A DNA stretch of 39,418 nt, from assembly GCA_030065615.1 (NCBI GenBank), contig JASJDR010000050.1, positions 1 to 39,418 on the forward strand, written 5' to 3'. This stretch comes from Xenococcus sp. MO_188.B8 (GTDB lineage: Bacteria > Cyanobacteriota > Cyanobacteriia > Cyanobacteriales > Xenococcaceae). Both the position numbers and the translations under genes were made by a program. The notes under the pieces were generated by a model. It worked only from the letters and a program-made list of their open reading frames with translations. It was not told where the DNA came from and made no database searches. Positions 26,032 to 34,133 of the stretch are shown one piece after another. Position 1 is the stretch's first letter. The number at the start of each line of letters is the position of its first letter.

Positions 26032-27822
26032 TTAAATTACTGAAACATAGGGGCCAACTACGTTATCTTTAGCGGCTACTAATCCTGCGGCTATGCCCGC
26101 AGCAGAGGCGGCATGACCCATTAAATTACCTCCAGGGTAAACTTCACCTGGTTGTCTCTCAAAACCATCTTTACCTTGAAGGGCTACCCAATCCCCAGCG
26201 AAGAAGAGGTTAGGAATATATTCTTCGGCAAAAAATGGCGCAGGGCGATCGCCTTGTCCGACTTGAAATCCTGTAAAGTTAAAATAGCGGCGTACTTGTA
26301 ATCCACCATCGGGAACAAGAGGTGCGTCCGCAAGATTTTCTAGACCATTGATATCTCGTAATTCCTCCTTGAGTACATCCCAGATTTGTTCATCAGAGAC
26401 ATTTTGCATCAGTTCCCAAAGTTCTTCATTGGAACAATCTTTTAACTGTTCGGCGTCCTCAGGATATTTTTTTGCCAAAGCAGGACCAAGATCGTAACCA
26501 TGAACTTCAACTACCCAGCGATCTTCTCCTACTGGAGCCGCTTTAACCCAATCGGCATCACTTTTTTCTGTTTTATGAGCCTGAAAAATGAGATCTACAG
26601 GTTGATTTTGGGGAGTTTCGATCACATCTGGTCGTTCTGGATTATTGGGTTTCTCTAGAAGATAGGCTCTCGCAACGACATCGGGAGGAGATGTTTTCAT
26701 TTTGCCTAATCTTTGCCTGACCGCATCTAAACTTCGATTAGATTGTGAGTCTGCCGCTTGGGTATCGGCGAGAATTTTTTGAGCACCGCGAATATCTGTC
26801 GCTAACACTAAATAATCTAAGTCTGCTCTTTCTCCATTGGTAAATTGAATAGCTTTGACTGTGTAATCTTCTAGTTCTAGTTTGCTAACTTGATGTTCCA
26901 GATGAATTGTCACCCCAAGCTTTTCTAAATGATTACGGAAAGGCAACATAATCGAGCTATAGTGATTATCTGTGGGGACAACTCGATTCATCGCATCGGG
27001 ATAACGAATAAAGAAAGTCCACATAAAATGTAATGCTTGAGCAGCACTGATATTTTCAGGACGATTCAGGCTAACTGTAAGGACTGTATTAACAAAAGTA
27101 TCAAAGAAAGACTTAGCGATTTTATTTTTAGAGTACTCAACCATAGTAATGTCATCGAATTTTGCTATGACCTTTTCATGGTTATAGAAGAAAAGTGGTA
27201 TCATTCCTGGAAAACTTTTCAAAGCATCCAGTATGGTCACGTTAGGAGAACGCAATACAATGCCCAACATATTCAATAATTGAGCATTGGGTTCTGCTTT
27301 AAGTATTTCTGTTTCATAATCCTCAAATTCTAGTAAAACTTCATTAACAGGAATCATGTATTTATATGCATCAATCTCCTCAATTTTCTGCATCAGATAA
27401 TCGTAAACATTTACAAAAAAGTGATGCAAACCATGTTCCCAAAAACCTGAAGGAGAAGTATTACTGGCTTTTGCTCCCAATTTTCCTCCTAGGTAGTCCT
27501 TGGATTCGTAAATATGGACTATATAACCTAATTTGGCCAATTCTAGGGCAGTAATCATTCCTGCTAATCCAGAACCTACAATAGCTACTGTTTTCTTGGT
27601 ATTTGCCGGTAACTTATCTAAACCTCCTGTTATAGGGGGCGCGATCGCTCTACCCACATCACTGAGCAAAAAAGGAGGGCAACCTCGCAAGAATTTGTTG
27701 AGCTTGATCATCCATTTTTCTACTGATGGTGGAATCCCCTTATCTCTGGCAACACGGGTAATATTTTTGACTCCACCCCAAGGAGCTTGAGCATTAGCTT
27801 GACTATTTAAGATCTGATTCAT
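26032..27822 (-). CDS. FAD-dependent carotenoid desaturase/isomerase-like oxidoreductase
   Basis: A 596-residue flavin amine-oxidase-fold enzyme. The dinucleotide site VAIVGSGLAGMITALELAKL at about 79-98 is followed by the ribose-binding acid in IYESKDYLGGK (Glu106). The C-terminal FAD motif is LFFAGDWVALQG near 550-562, then GGNLMGHAASAAG. Such proteins (phytoene/zeta-carotene desaturases, CrtISO and relatives) act on long polyenes at membranes. An N-terminal extension of about 75 residues precedes the FAD domain. It is the first gene of a minus-strand run with the carotenoid oxygenase and FHA-domain genes. HIP1 palindromes at about 26245 and 27640 suggest resident DNA. The family call is firm; the exact substrate is not. 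Confidence 0.8.
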   Translation of the reverse strand: MNQILNSQANAQAPWGGVKNITRVARDKGIPPSVEKWMIKLNKFLRGCPPFLLSDVGRAIAPPITGGLDKLPANTKKTVAIVGSGLAGMITALELAKLGYIVHIYESKDYLGGKLGAKASNTSPSGFWEHGLHHFFVNVYDYLMQKIEEIDAYKYMIPVNEVLLEFEDYETEILKAEPNAQLLNMLGIVLRSPNVTILDALKSFPGMIPLFFYNHEKVIAKFDDITMVEYSKNKIAKSFFDTFVNTVLTVSLNRPENISAAQALHFMWTFFIRYPDAMNRVVPTDNHYSSIMLPFRNHLEKLGVTIHLEHQVSKLELEDYTVKAIQFTNGERADLDYLVLATDIRGAQKILADTQAADSQSNRSLDAVRQRLGKMKTSPPDVVARAYLLEKPNNPERPDVIETPQNQPVDLIFQAHKTEKSDADWVKAAPVGEDRWVVEVHGYDLGPALAKKYPEDAEQLKDCSNEELWELMQNVSDEQIWDVLKEELRDINGLENLADAPLVPDGGLQVRRYFNFTGFQVGQGDRPAPFFAEEYIPNLFFAGDWVALQGKDGFERQPGEVYPGGNLMGHAASAAGIAAGLVAAKDNVVGPYVSVI

Positions 27823-27988
27823 CGCGAAATAAGCTTGAGATATTGATAATTAACTATCACTATTCTTTACTTATTGATGCAGTCTACTTTTTATGCAATT
27901 TTGCCAAGATTGTAATATTAATTCATACATTTATCAGCAATACCGGAATTATTAGCACTAGTGGTGGTTGTTTGAAATTCTTGTGCAG

Positions 27989-29713
27989 TCATTGTTTTAT
28001 ATTGACTGTATTTTGAGTTGAATCTTGTTGAGCTGCTTCGTTACTAATTTCTGCAACTTCAGAATCATCGTAAATATTACCTTCATTATGACCGATGCCA
28101 ATTTTGCCATTTTGATTATAAGTATCTCCAGTTGACATATTAGGATTGTTGCTAATATATATGTTTTTTTGAAGATTTGACATTATTATAGCCATTTCCA
28201 ACAAATCCGTTCCTTTTTCTCGATAAGCTTGAATTAGTTCTTCATTTTTAACTTGAATTATTTCTTCTTTAGCCTGTAATTGCTTTTGATATTTTGCTTC
28301 GATAACTTCTAGTTTTGCTTCGTATTCTCTTTCTAAATATTTTTTTATTTCCGCTTTATTAGCAGACCCTGGCACTTCAATAGAAACAACAAAAGCACTA
28401 CCACTTTTCTTTTCTATAGCTTTAATTGATAATTCTTTATTCTTAATTTCAGCTTGTAATTGTTGAAATGATTCTAGAAAAGCAGCCCATTCAATACCTT
28501 CATAAAAAATAAGATCAACGGTTTCTAAGACTTTTTGAAATAGTTTGGTAAACTCTCTTGGAGCAAAAATTTTATCTGGATCTTGGGGAACGCGATCAGC
28601 AAATATCCACTTTTTTTCTTCTTCAGAATAATTCTCTACTTTCAAATATATATAGTCGCACTGCACATTTTGTAGACTGGTTTGGCTGTTAATATTCCAA
28701 TCTTCGATACAAGCCCCAGTTAGGTTTGTACCTTCAAAATTAGTTGCTAATGTTTGAATCCTTTCGAGGTTGACACTTTTGAGGTTGGCACTTTCGAGGT
28801 TGGCACTATAGAGGTTGGCATTTTCAAGGTTAGCACTTTCGAGTTTGGCACGAACTAGATTGGCATCAACGAGGTTGGCACTATAGAGGTTGGCACTATA
28901 GAGGTTGGCACTTTCGAGGTTAGCATCAACGAGTTTGGCATTTTCGAGGTTGGCACGAACTAGGTTAGCACTTTTGAGTTTGGCACGAACGAGGTTGGCA
29001 CTTTCGAGGTTGGCACTTTCGAGGTTAGCACTTTCGAGTTTGGCATCAACGAGGTTGGCACTTTCGAGATTGGCACTATAAAGATTGGCACTTTCGAGGT
29101 TAGCATCAACGAGGTTGGCACGAACTAGGTTAGCACTTTCGAGTTTGGCACAAATGAGGTTAGCACTTTCGAGGTTAGCACCTTCGAGTTTGGCACAAAT
29201 GAGGTTAGCACGAACCAGGTAAGCACGAACGAGATTGGTACGAACGAGGTGGGCATCAGCGAGTTTAGCAAGAACCAGGTAAGCACTATAGAGGTAGGCA
29301 CTTTCGAGATTGGCACTATAAAGATTGGCACTATAAAGATTGGCACTATAAAGATTGGCATTTTCGAGGTTAGCACTATAGAGGTTAGCACTATAGAGGT
29401 AGGCACTTTCGAGATTAGCACTATAGAGGTTGGCACGAACCAGGTTGGTATTAACGAGTTTGGCACGAACCAGGTTGGCACGAACCAGGTTGGCACGAAC
29501 CAGGTTGGCACTATAGAGGTTGGTACTATAGAGGTTGGCGCTACTTAGGTTAGCACCAGAGATTTTGGTGTTCCAAAGGTTAGCAGCTTCGAGGTTGGCA
29601 CCAACAAGGTTGGCTTCGGAGAGATCGGGTTCTATATCAGGATTTTCCTTTCGCCACAGATTCCAAACTTCTACTCCTTCTCTGAGTTTGGCAAGATGTT
29701 CTTCGTTTGCCAT
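27989..29713 (-). CDS. Pentapeptide-repeat protein with C-terminal cyanobacterial module
   Basis: A 574-residue soluble protein. Residues 25-330 are about 60 pentapeptides drawn from very few types (ANLYS, ANLES, ANLVR, ANLVD, AKLES), which should form a long right-handed quadrilateral beta-helix. Residues 335-470 are the module shared with the island protein at 15313-17346: GACIEDWNINS, CDYIYLKV, FTKLFQKVLETVDLIFYEGI, LSIKAIEKKSGSAFVVSI. A coiled coil (about 465-515) and an Asn/Gly-rich tail follow. The tail lacks the LTEAAAEIQKLLKQLEQ segment of the other protein. The start ATG 29713 follows AAAAAAGGT. It appears to be a single-gene unit downstream of a PIG-L deacetylase gene on the other strand. 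The function is unknown. Confidence 0.88.
   Translation of the reverse strand: MANEEHLAKLREGVEVWNLWRKENPDIEPDLSEANLVGANLEAANLWNTKISGANLSSANLYSTNLYSANLVRANLVRANLVRAKLVNTNLVRANLYSANLESAYLYSANLYSANLENANLYSANLYSANLYSANLESAYLYSAYLVLAKLADAHLVRTNLVRAYLVRANLICAKLEGANLESANLICAKLESANLVRANLVDANLESANLYSANLESANLVDAKLESANLESANLESANLVRAKLKSANLVRANLENAKLVDANLESANLYSANLYSANLVDANLVRAKLESANLENANLYSANLESANLKSVNLERIQTLATNFEGTNLTGACIEDWNINSQTSLQNVQCDYIYLKVENYSEEEKKWIFADRVPQDPDKIFAPREFTKLFQKVLETVDLIFYEGIEWAAFLESFQQLQAEIKNKELSIKAIEKKSGSAFVVSIEVPGSANKAEIKKYLEREYEAKLEVIEAKYQKQLQAKEEIIQVKNEELIQAYREKGTDLLEMAIIMSNLQKNIYISNNPNMSTGDTYNQNGKIGIGHNEGNIYDDSEVAEISNEAAQQDSTQNTVNIKQ
28755..29640. repeat. 15-bp tandem repeats coding for pentapeptides
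   Basis: About 58 head-to-tail 15-bp units on plus of the form GAGGTTGGCACTATA or GAGGTTGGCACTTTC. Many are identical at every base, including third positions, so the array has been spread by recent slippage or unequal exchange rather than selection on protein alone. Array length should vary between strains. Confidence 0.9.
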
Positions 29714-29968
29714 ACCTTTTTTACTGAATGTTCTAAAGAGAAGTGTAGCAGCAATAGCTATGGTACGATCGCATAACTAATTACGTTATAAATAAAGAAG
29801 GCTAAAGAAGAAAGGGTCGCTATTATCCTCACTCTTCAAGGAGAAACATTGCTACCAAGAAACTGGAAAAACCCCAGCGAGAACCTAATAACCCGTGGGG
29901 AATCAATCAATATGCAGTAATATAAGTTATTAAGCTGGGCAAAGTTTCGTATCCGGGAGATTCTTCTA

Positions 29969-30691
29969 GTGAACAGTAAAAAAGACAATAATGTATTAGC
30001 GGTGTTTGCGCACCCAGATGATGAAACATGGGTATCAGGAACTTTATCAAAATTGGCTTACTGTGGATTAACAGTTACCCCAGTGTACGTAACTTCAGGT
30101 GACGCTGGAAGCGATTACTCAGGAGCTAAGTTAACTGGACAAGCTTTGGCCAAGAGCCGTGAAACTGAGGCGCTCAAGGCCACCAATGCTCTTGGGTTAT
30201 CAGTTCCTGTTTTTCTGCGCTACCCCGATGGTAAAGTTGACCGCTATTACTCTGAGATCCGTGATAAGTTGACAAGCATTATGGATGAACTTGAGCCCAT
30301 TGCAGTTATTACCTTTGGGAAAGATGGCATTACAGGTCATATGGATCATATTTCTGTGGGTGACATTGCTACGGAAGTATCTCAGGGGAAAACCGTATAT
30401 TTTGCTGTGTCTCAGAGCCGGGCTGAGCTGTTCGCACAATATGCAAGAAAACATGGGATTGATTTCATAGTACCTGAACCTGTGGCCGATGCAGATGTTA
30501 CCCATCGGGTTGATGTGAGCCTGAAGGGGAAAAACAGAATTAGTGCCCAGGCTTCATATAAAACACAATTTCCAACCGTAATGATCCAAGCATTTGCAGA
30601 TTTCGTGAATAATGTTCCTACAGAAGAGCTGGTTATACCCAAGAGCAGTAATGAGCTTGACGAATTCCTGAACCAGCTTGAAATGCCATAA
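29969..30691 (+). CDS. PIG-L (LmbE-like) family deacetylase
   Basis: A 240-residue zinc hydrolase of the GlcNAc-PI de-N-acetylase/LmbE fold. The metal motif AHPDDE is at residues 14-19, with TSGDAGSDY following, and the second metal ligand is in GITGHMDHISVGD near 112-124. Family members remove acetyl groups from amino sugars or similar N-acyl groups. The start is GTG at 29969 with GGGAG 9 bases upstream. No recognised sugar pathway gene is adjacent, so the substrate is open. Confidence 0.88.
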   Translation: MNSKKDNNVLAVFAHPDDETWVSGTLSKLAYCGLTVTPVYVTSGDAGSDYSGAKLTGQALAKSRETEALKATNALGLSVPVFLRYPDGKVDRYYSEIRDKLTSIMDELEPIAVITFGKDGITGHMDHISVGDIATEVSQGKTVYFAVSQSRAELFAQYARKHGIDFIVPEPVADADVTHRVDVSLKGKNRISAQASYKTQFPTVMIQAFADFVNNVPTEELVIPKSSNELDEFLNQLEMP

Positions 30692-30739
30692 GTAAGGCTC
30701 AAGGCTAGCCCTGTTATTAAAGTAAGGGGGTACCCAAAA

Positions 30740-30931
30740 TTAGTTAATAGATCTTGCCTCTATAGACGATCCATCTTCCTCTAATCCACCTGCTACTTTA
30801 TCTAAAAATTCTAGTTCTAGTGCTTCGAGCTTGGGCTCCTTGATCTTCTTTGTAGACTTGCTAGATTGTTCTTCGCAATTTGCTTGTGCTTGATATTGCT
30901 GGTTCTCTAAATCATGTATCTTGATAACCAT
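30740..30931 (-). CDS. Small peptide with double-glycine-type leader (RiPP-precursor-like)
   Basis: 63 residues. A strong ribosome site (AAAAGGAG, 9 bases before ATG 30931) shows that this is a real gene. The first two thirds are charged and Gln/Lys/Glu-rich. They end in EALELEFLDKVAGG, which fits the double-glycine leader consensus (ELxxLxxVxGG) cut by peptidase-containing ABC exporters. That leaves a 14-residue acidic core LEEDGSSIEARSIN. Many cyanobacterial precursor peptides have this layout. No modifying enzyme or exporter is in the window, so the product class is unknown. A single-copy precursor acting with enzymes elsewhere is plausible. Confidence 0.6.
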   Translation of the reverse strand: MVIKIHDLENQQYQAQANCEEQSSKSTKKIKEPKLEALELEFLDKVAGGLEEDGSSIEARSIN

Positions 30932-30966
30932 TCGATTAATCTCCTTTTGAATAATGAACGAGAACG

Positions 30967-31087
30967 TATAGCGTTTCTCAGATTAATGAGATACACTTCG
31001 CTGTTCCCTGTTCCCTGTTCCCTGTTCCCTATTCCCCGTTCCCCAAAGTAGAGCTTTATGTATCTCACTAATTCAAGAATGGCTATA
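30967..31087. mobile_element. MITE-like element with 29-bp imperfect inverted repeats
   Basis: TATAGCGTTTCTCAGATTAATGAGATACA at the left (to 30995) pairs with TATAGCCATTCTTGAATTAGTGAGATACA read on minus at the right (31087-31059), with about 22 of 29 positions alike. The 63-bp centre contains a heptamer repeat array. The group II intron ends a few bases beyond its right end. Confidence 0.6.
31002..31043 (+). repeat. Heptamer tandem repeat (TGTTCCC)
   Basis: Four perfect TGTTCCC units, then TATTCCC, CGTTCCC and one C. This is a short tandemly repeated repetitive sequence of the kind common between cyanobacterial genes. Two more units occur at 5399-5412 (GTTCCCTGTTCCCT). Confidence 0.85.
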
Positions 31088-31097
31088 TAGATTAAAG

Positions 31098-31131
31098 TCA
31101 GTAAAGGAGTCACCTCCTCTACTGCTCTTCA
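31098..31131 (-). ncRNA. Group II intron domain VI
   Basis: CAGTAGAGGAG and CTCCTTTACTG (read on minus) form a stem with a GTGA loop directly after domain V, as expected for the branch-point domain. Which A is bulged is not certain by eye. Confidence 0.6.
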
Positions 31132-31165
31132 GAACGGGACGTGACACTTTAGCGTCATCCCGCTC
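31132..31165 (-). ncRNA. Group II intron domain V
   Basis: 34 bases read on minus: GAGCGGGATGACGC, tetraloop region TAAA, then GTGTCACGTCCCGTTC. The AGC triad, the 34-base length, the central bulge and the GNRA-like cap position match the catalytic hairpin of bacterial group II introns. Its integrity suggests that splicing catalysis may survive. Confidence 0.85.
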
Positions 31166-31184
31166 CTCAATAAAACGGCTACTG

Positions 31185-31439
31185 TCATGAGCACGTCACC
31201 AGCATATCGTTTTCCCATCTCCAATCTGGAGGTAGTTTCATGGGTTGGAAGTGAGGCTTCCCCCTTCCATCGTTTCTGGTTTTTTCATCGTGGCAATGAC
31301 GATGTAATAGTTGCCAATTTTTGTATTCATCCTTTCCGCCTTGTGATTTGGGAATGACATGGTCGAGTTCTATTACATCTTCGTCCTTGAAATTTAGTCC
31401 GCACCATTTACATTTGCCCTTTTGCTTTTTGAGCAGGGA
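31185..31439 (-). pseudogene. Severed HNH endonuclease domain of intron-encoded protein
   Basis: 85 codons out of frame with the reverse transcriptase just upstream: SLLKKQKGKCKWCGLNF, then ELDHVIPKSQGGKDEYKNWQ and LLHRHCHDEKT, ending at TGA 31185. The Cys pair (CKWC), the catalytic His in LDHVIP and the final HRHC-H match the endonuclease domain usually fused to the C-terminus of such RTs. A 31-bp insertion at 31446-31476 shifts the frame, so it is no longer translated as part of the RT. No start codon with a ribosome site is evident. Confidence 0.85.
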
Positions 31440-33003
31440 TGCTGTTCGCGATCAGGCGAAGCCTGGCACTGCGTGATCGCATCTGAGGGTGTTTACCCAT
31501 TCGGGAACTCCAATAAATTAGGTTGCCATCGTATGGACTAGCATCGCCCTTAACTTTCACATACCTAATAGTTTTTGTGTCAGGGTGTGATAGTAAACAT
31601 ATCGGTTTCAAACCTTGTGTTCTGGTGGCGAATACCCAATTTCTCTCACCTATTTTGTGAAAGTATTTGTTGACTACCCATTTTCTTCCCTTATTTCGGT
31701 GACGTTTTATTCCCCACTTAAGCAGCTTCCAGAAGATTAGATGGTACATTCTTTCAAACACTGTTTGGCTGGACACCGTAGCATAGTAATTACACCATCC
31801 TCTGATAATCGGGTTTAGAGTATTAATAAGGCTAGTTTGAGACTTGCCTTTATGCTGGTCTATTACTTCTGCTAACCTTTTGTAGTGTTGCTTCTGTGCT
31901 TTCTTACTTGGGGTGATGATGGTTTTGAAACCTCGTAAACCTTTTCTGCTCTTTCCGCAAGTATATTTACCTGTTTTATGTTGCCTAATATTGAACCCCA
32001 GGAAATCAAAACCAGGTTTTTCCTGTTCGTAGTAATTAAGGGTATGAGCAATTCTGGTTTTACAGGGTTTTAATTCTAATCCCATGTCATTTAACCAATG
32101 AGTTATCACCTCAGTACATCTATTTAAGATATTGATGTCTTCATGGAGGATGAGAAAGTCATCAGCATAACGAATTACCCTAACCGATTTTCTTTTGTCT
32201 CTTTTGCCTAATTGGTTTCCATTAGAACGCTTTAGGTCAAAAGTATCGGCTAGGTTTTTAATTTCGTTTTCCATCCCATGTAGTGCAATATTCGCCAGTA
32301 AGGGCGAAATTAACCCACCTTGCGGTGTTCCTTGGAATGTTGGTTTAAACTCAAGTCCATCCATTACACCAGCTTTCAGCCAAGCTCGGATTTGTCTCCG
32401 TAGGGTAGGATAGGTATTCAGTTTTTCAAGTAGTTTATTGTGGTTAATGCAATCAAAGCATTGAGAAATATCGGCATCTAGTAAGAATTTGGGTTTCTTG
32501 CTGATAGCATTGAGAATTGCTCTAATTGCATCATGACATGAGCGTCCAGGGCGGAATCCATAGTTGTTTGGCTCAAAGAGTGCCTCCCATTCTGGCTCAA
32601 GTGCCAGTTTGACAAGTCCTTGTAATGCGCGGTCATACATTGTCGGGATTCCTAATGGTCGCTTCTCCTCCTTCCCTGGTTTAGGAATCCATACTCTCCT
32701 AGTGAGAGCGACTTTTGAACCCAGTGTTAGTTTATTTACCAAGGTAAAACGTTGCTTTGGGGTTAGTGATTTAACACCGTCCACACCTGCCGTCTTTTTG
32801 CCTTGATTATCCTGAGTGACCCGACGAACCGCAAGACATTTAGCAGCCCAAGACTTAATTAGAAGTTTTTGGAGTCGGCGAACTAATTTGACATCACCAC
32901 GACGGGACGCTTTGTAAATCCTTTTTTGCAACTTATAGATGTTCCGTTCTAGCTTTCGCCAGGGGATATCTGACCATTTATACATCGGTTGTACCGTGTT
33001 CAT
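31408..33003 (-). CDS. ltrA: Group II intron reverse transcriptase/maturase, endonuclease domain lost
   Basis: 531 residues. The N-terminal RT-0/maturase part is WRKLERNIYKLQKRIYKAS. RT blocks include LGIPTMYDRALQGLVKLALEPEWE, FRPGRSCHDAI, DADISQCFD (Asp176/178), TPQGGLISPLLANI, and the active-site YADD at 279-282. Domain X (GWCNYYATVSSQTVFERMYHLIFWKL) follows. The frame then runs into a palindromic insertion (QMRSRSARLRLIANS) and stops at 31408 in the reading frame opposite to the old HNH domain. The RT and maturase look intact, so splicing help and reverse transcription may continue without second-strand cutting. The protein would bind its own intron RNA. Confidence 0.88.
   Translation of the reverse strand: MNTVQPMYKWSDIPWRKLERNIYKLQKRIYKASRRGDVKLVRRLQKLLIKSWAAKCLAVRRVTQDNQGKKTAGVDGVKSLTPKQRFTLVNKLTLGSKVALTRRVWIPKPGKEEKRPLGIPTMYDRALQGLVKLALEPEWEALFEPNNYGFRPGRSCHDAIRAILNAISKKPKFLLDADISQCFDCINHNKLLEKLNTYPTLRRQIRAWLKAGVMDGLEFKPTFQGTPQGGLISPLLANIALHGMENEIKNLADTFDLKRSNGNQLGKRDKRKSVRVIRYADDFLILHEDINILNRCTEVITHWLNDMGLELKPCKTRIAHTLNYYEQEKPGFDFLGFNIRQHKTGKYTCGKSRKGLRGFKTIITPSKKAQKQHYKRLAEVIDQHKGKSQTSLINTLNPIIRGWCNYYATVSSQTVFERMYHLIFWKLLKWGIKRHRNKGRKWVVNKYFHKIGERNWVFATRTQGLKPICLLSHPDTKTIRYVKVKGDASPYDGNLIYWSSRMGKHPQMRSRSARLRLIANSIPAQKAKGQM
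31446..31476. repeat. 31-bp palindromic insertion between RT and HNH domains
   Basis: Removing these 31 bp restores one frame from the RT into the HNH domain (QMRTASLLKKQKGKC). With flanking bases the element has perfect ends GCGATCA (31448-31454) and TGATCGC (31474-31480) and an inner hairpin AGGC-GAA-GCCT. 31 is not a multiple of three, hence the frameshift. Confidence 0.75.
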
Positions 33004-33204
33004 AACTTATGCATTGCTACTCATAGCTTTACAATCCGTCTTACCGTGAGTCCGTCAGCATATCCTTTACGTTACATAAAGGCATTGGCTTCTGACCCAA
33101 TCTTTCCTATCTGTTACCTACTTAATAGTAGAGTTTTGCGTCTTAGCTGACTACTTATTGAAGTTTTACTTCCATAAGAGTAATCAGATAGGTTACTTCG
33201 TTCC
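33004..33204 (-). repeat. Intron segment copy B (upstream of full RT)
   Basis: Read on minus it runs from GGAACGAAGTAACC through GTCAGCTAAGACGCAAAAC and GAAGCCAATGCC to the RT start. It is a diverged copy of 33429-33613, which has GGAACGAGGAAATCC, GTCATCCAAGACGAAAAC and AAGCCAACGCC in the same order. Both lie just before an RT start. Confidence 0.65.
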
Positions 33205-33428
33205 TCATAATCATTTCTTACAGATAGTAAACGGTTGTAATAGGATTTAATGAGGGTTTTTTGCAGTCTTCTTCCTTTCTGTTCATCGCCACTGCTAAAG
33301 GCTCGATAGATTCTCTTTTGCATCTTGAATACAGATTTCTGGACTTTTCGCCAGTTAATCTGATTCCATTCCACAGTATTCTTCTGATGCGATCGCATCA
33401 TTTCAAAATCTGTTTTAGACATATTCAA
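33114..33428 (-). pseudogene. Truncated RT N-terminus of a second group II intron
   Basis: The first 72 or so residues (MRSHQKNTVEWNQINWRKVQ, then KSVFKMQKRIYRAFSSGDEQ and KGRRLQKTLIKSYYNRLLSV) are homologous to the start of the RT at 33003. The frame then leaves the family at about 33206 (EERSNLSDYSYGSK), where sequence homologous to intron RNA begins. It is thus cut off before any catalytic block and reads into noncoding intron sequence. Confidence 0.8.
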
Positions 33429-33613
33429 TGCTACTCAATCACTATTTTCCTAAGAACAGTGAGGACGTGGGCAGATCCGATTCATTACAAATAGGCGTTG
33501 GCTTTTTCCTCAATCCTTCGCCCTTAATAACCTCCTAGTGGAGAGTTTTCGTCTTGGATGACTACTCTAAGGTTCGACCCCCTTAGAGAGTTATTAAGGG
33601 ATTTCCTCGTTCC
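33429..33613 (-). repeat. Intron segment copy A (upstream of truncated RT)
   Basis: Partner of 33004-33204. The shared start GGAACGA is also where the truncated RT frame switches, so it marks the likely recombination point. Confidence 0.65.
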
Positions 33614-34133
33614 GAATATTCTGTTGGTACGAACTTTTAGGATTCGTCTGTTCACCGACTGGGATTAGTAACGATGATTGTGACTTTTAACTTTCCACCG
33701 AATGCGATTAGTGTTGTATCTATCCTCCAAAATATAAGGATGATAATCATGTGCATTATTGCCTTTTGGCTACAGCTTTTCAGCTCTGATTTAGCTGTTT
33801 ACATCTAACGATGGTTGTGTTATTTCAAGCGTTACGCTTTATCCGTGGGTTCTTGCTAGAAGCTAACCAGTTCAGACTACCAGTTAGTACTCCTTTTAAC
33901 CCCGCTTCAAGGATTGATGTCCAGTCGCTACCTTGGGGGTTATGCTTTTACTCCCAACACCGAGAGAGTAGGGCTTATGAATTCGCATTTATTAATATTT
34001 TGCACCTTATAACAGGCTTCATTCACCTACATAGAATATTCAGTTATCATGGTTCATAATTCCTAATGAAATTAAAACCAAGCTAGTCATACCAGGGCTT
34101 TTTCGCCTCTGTTCTTGACTAAACGAGTCGCAC
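33614..34133 (-). ncRNA. Group II intron 5' region (domain I and following)
   Basis: 520 bases without a gene. They begin GTGCGACTCGTTTAGTC at 34133 and contain the GAGGCGAAAAAGCCC region typical of the early part of domain I. I have not folded it or located EBS1/EBS2. Short plus-strand frames here are shadows. Confidence 0.6.

Larger units (their letters stand above)
31091..34133 (-). mobile_element. Chimeric group II intron
   Basis: The 5' end is GTGCGACTC at 34133 (consensus GUGYG), inside an open frame. The 3' part has a near-perfect domain V at 31132-31165 and a domain VI stem (about 31098-31131). The 3' boundary is about 31091-31098 and not exact. Between them lie a full reverse transcriptase gene, a severed HNH part, and a duplicated segment with a second, truncated RT start. 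The 5' part therefore appears to come from one intron and the rest from a related one. Confidence 0.75.

Noticed and set aside
29125..29548. Long open frames antiparallel to the pentapeptide gene
   Set aside because: They are shadows of the 15-bp repeat; a repeat unit of three codons without stops stays open in several frames.
28755..29640. Dense short repeats that could be a CRISPR array
   Set aside because: The units are 15 bp, have no spacers, and translate without stops as pentapeptide repeats.
30907..31113. 68-codon minus-strand frame ending near the small peptide gene
   Set aside because: It translates the MITE and its heptamer repeats (GERGIGNREQGTGN) and crosses the intron boundary.
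31408..33003. Diversity-generating retroelement or retron reverse transcriptase
   Set aside because: The maturase domain X, the HNH remnant, domain V and the GTGCG 5' end identify a group II intron; no template/variable repeat pair is seen.
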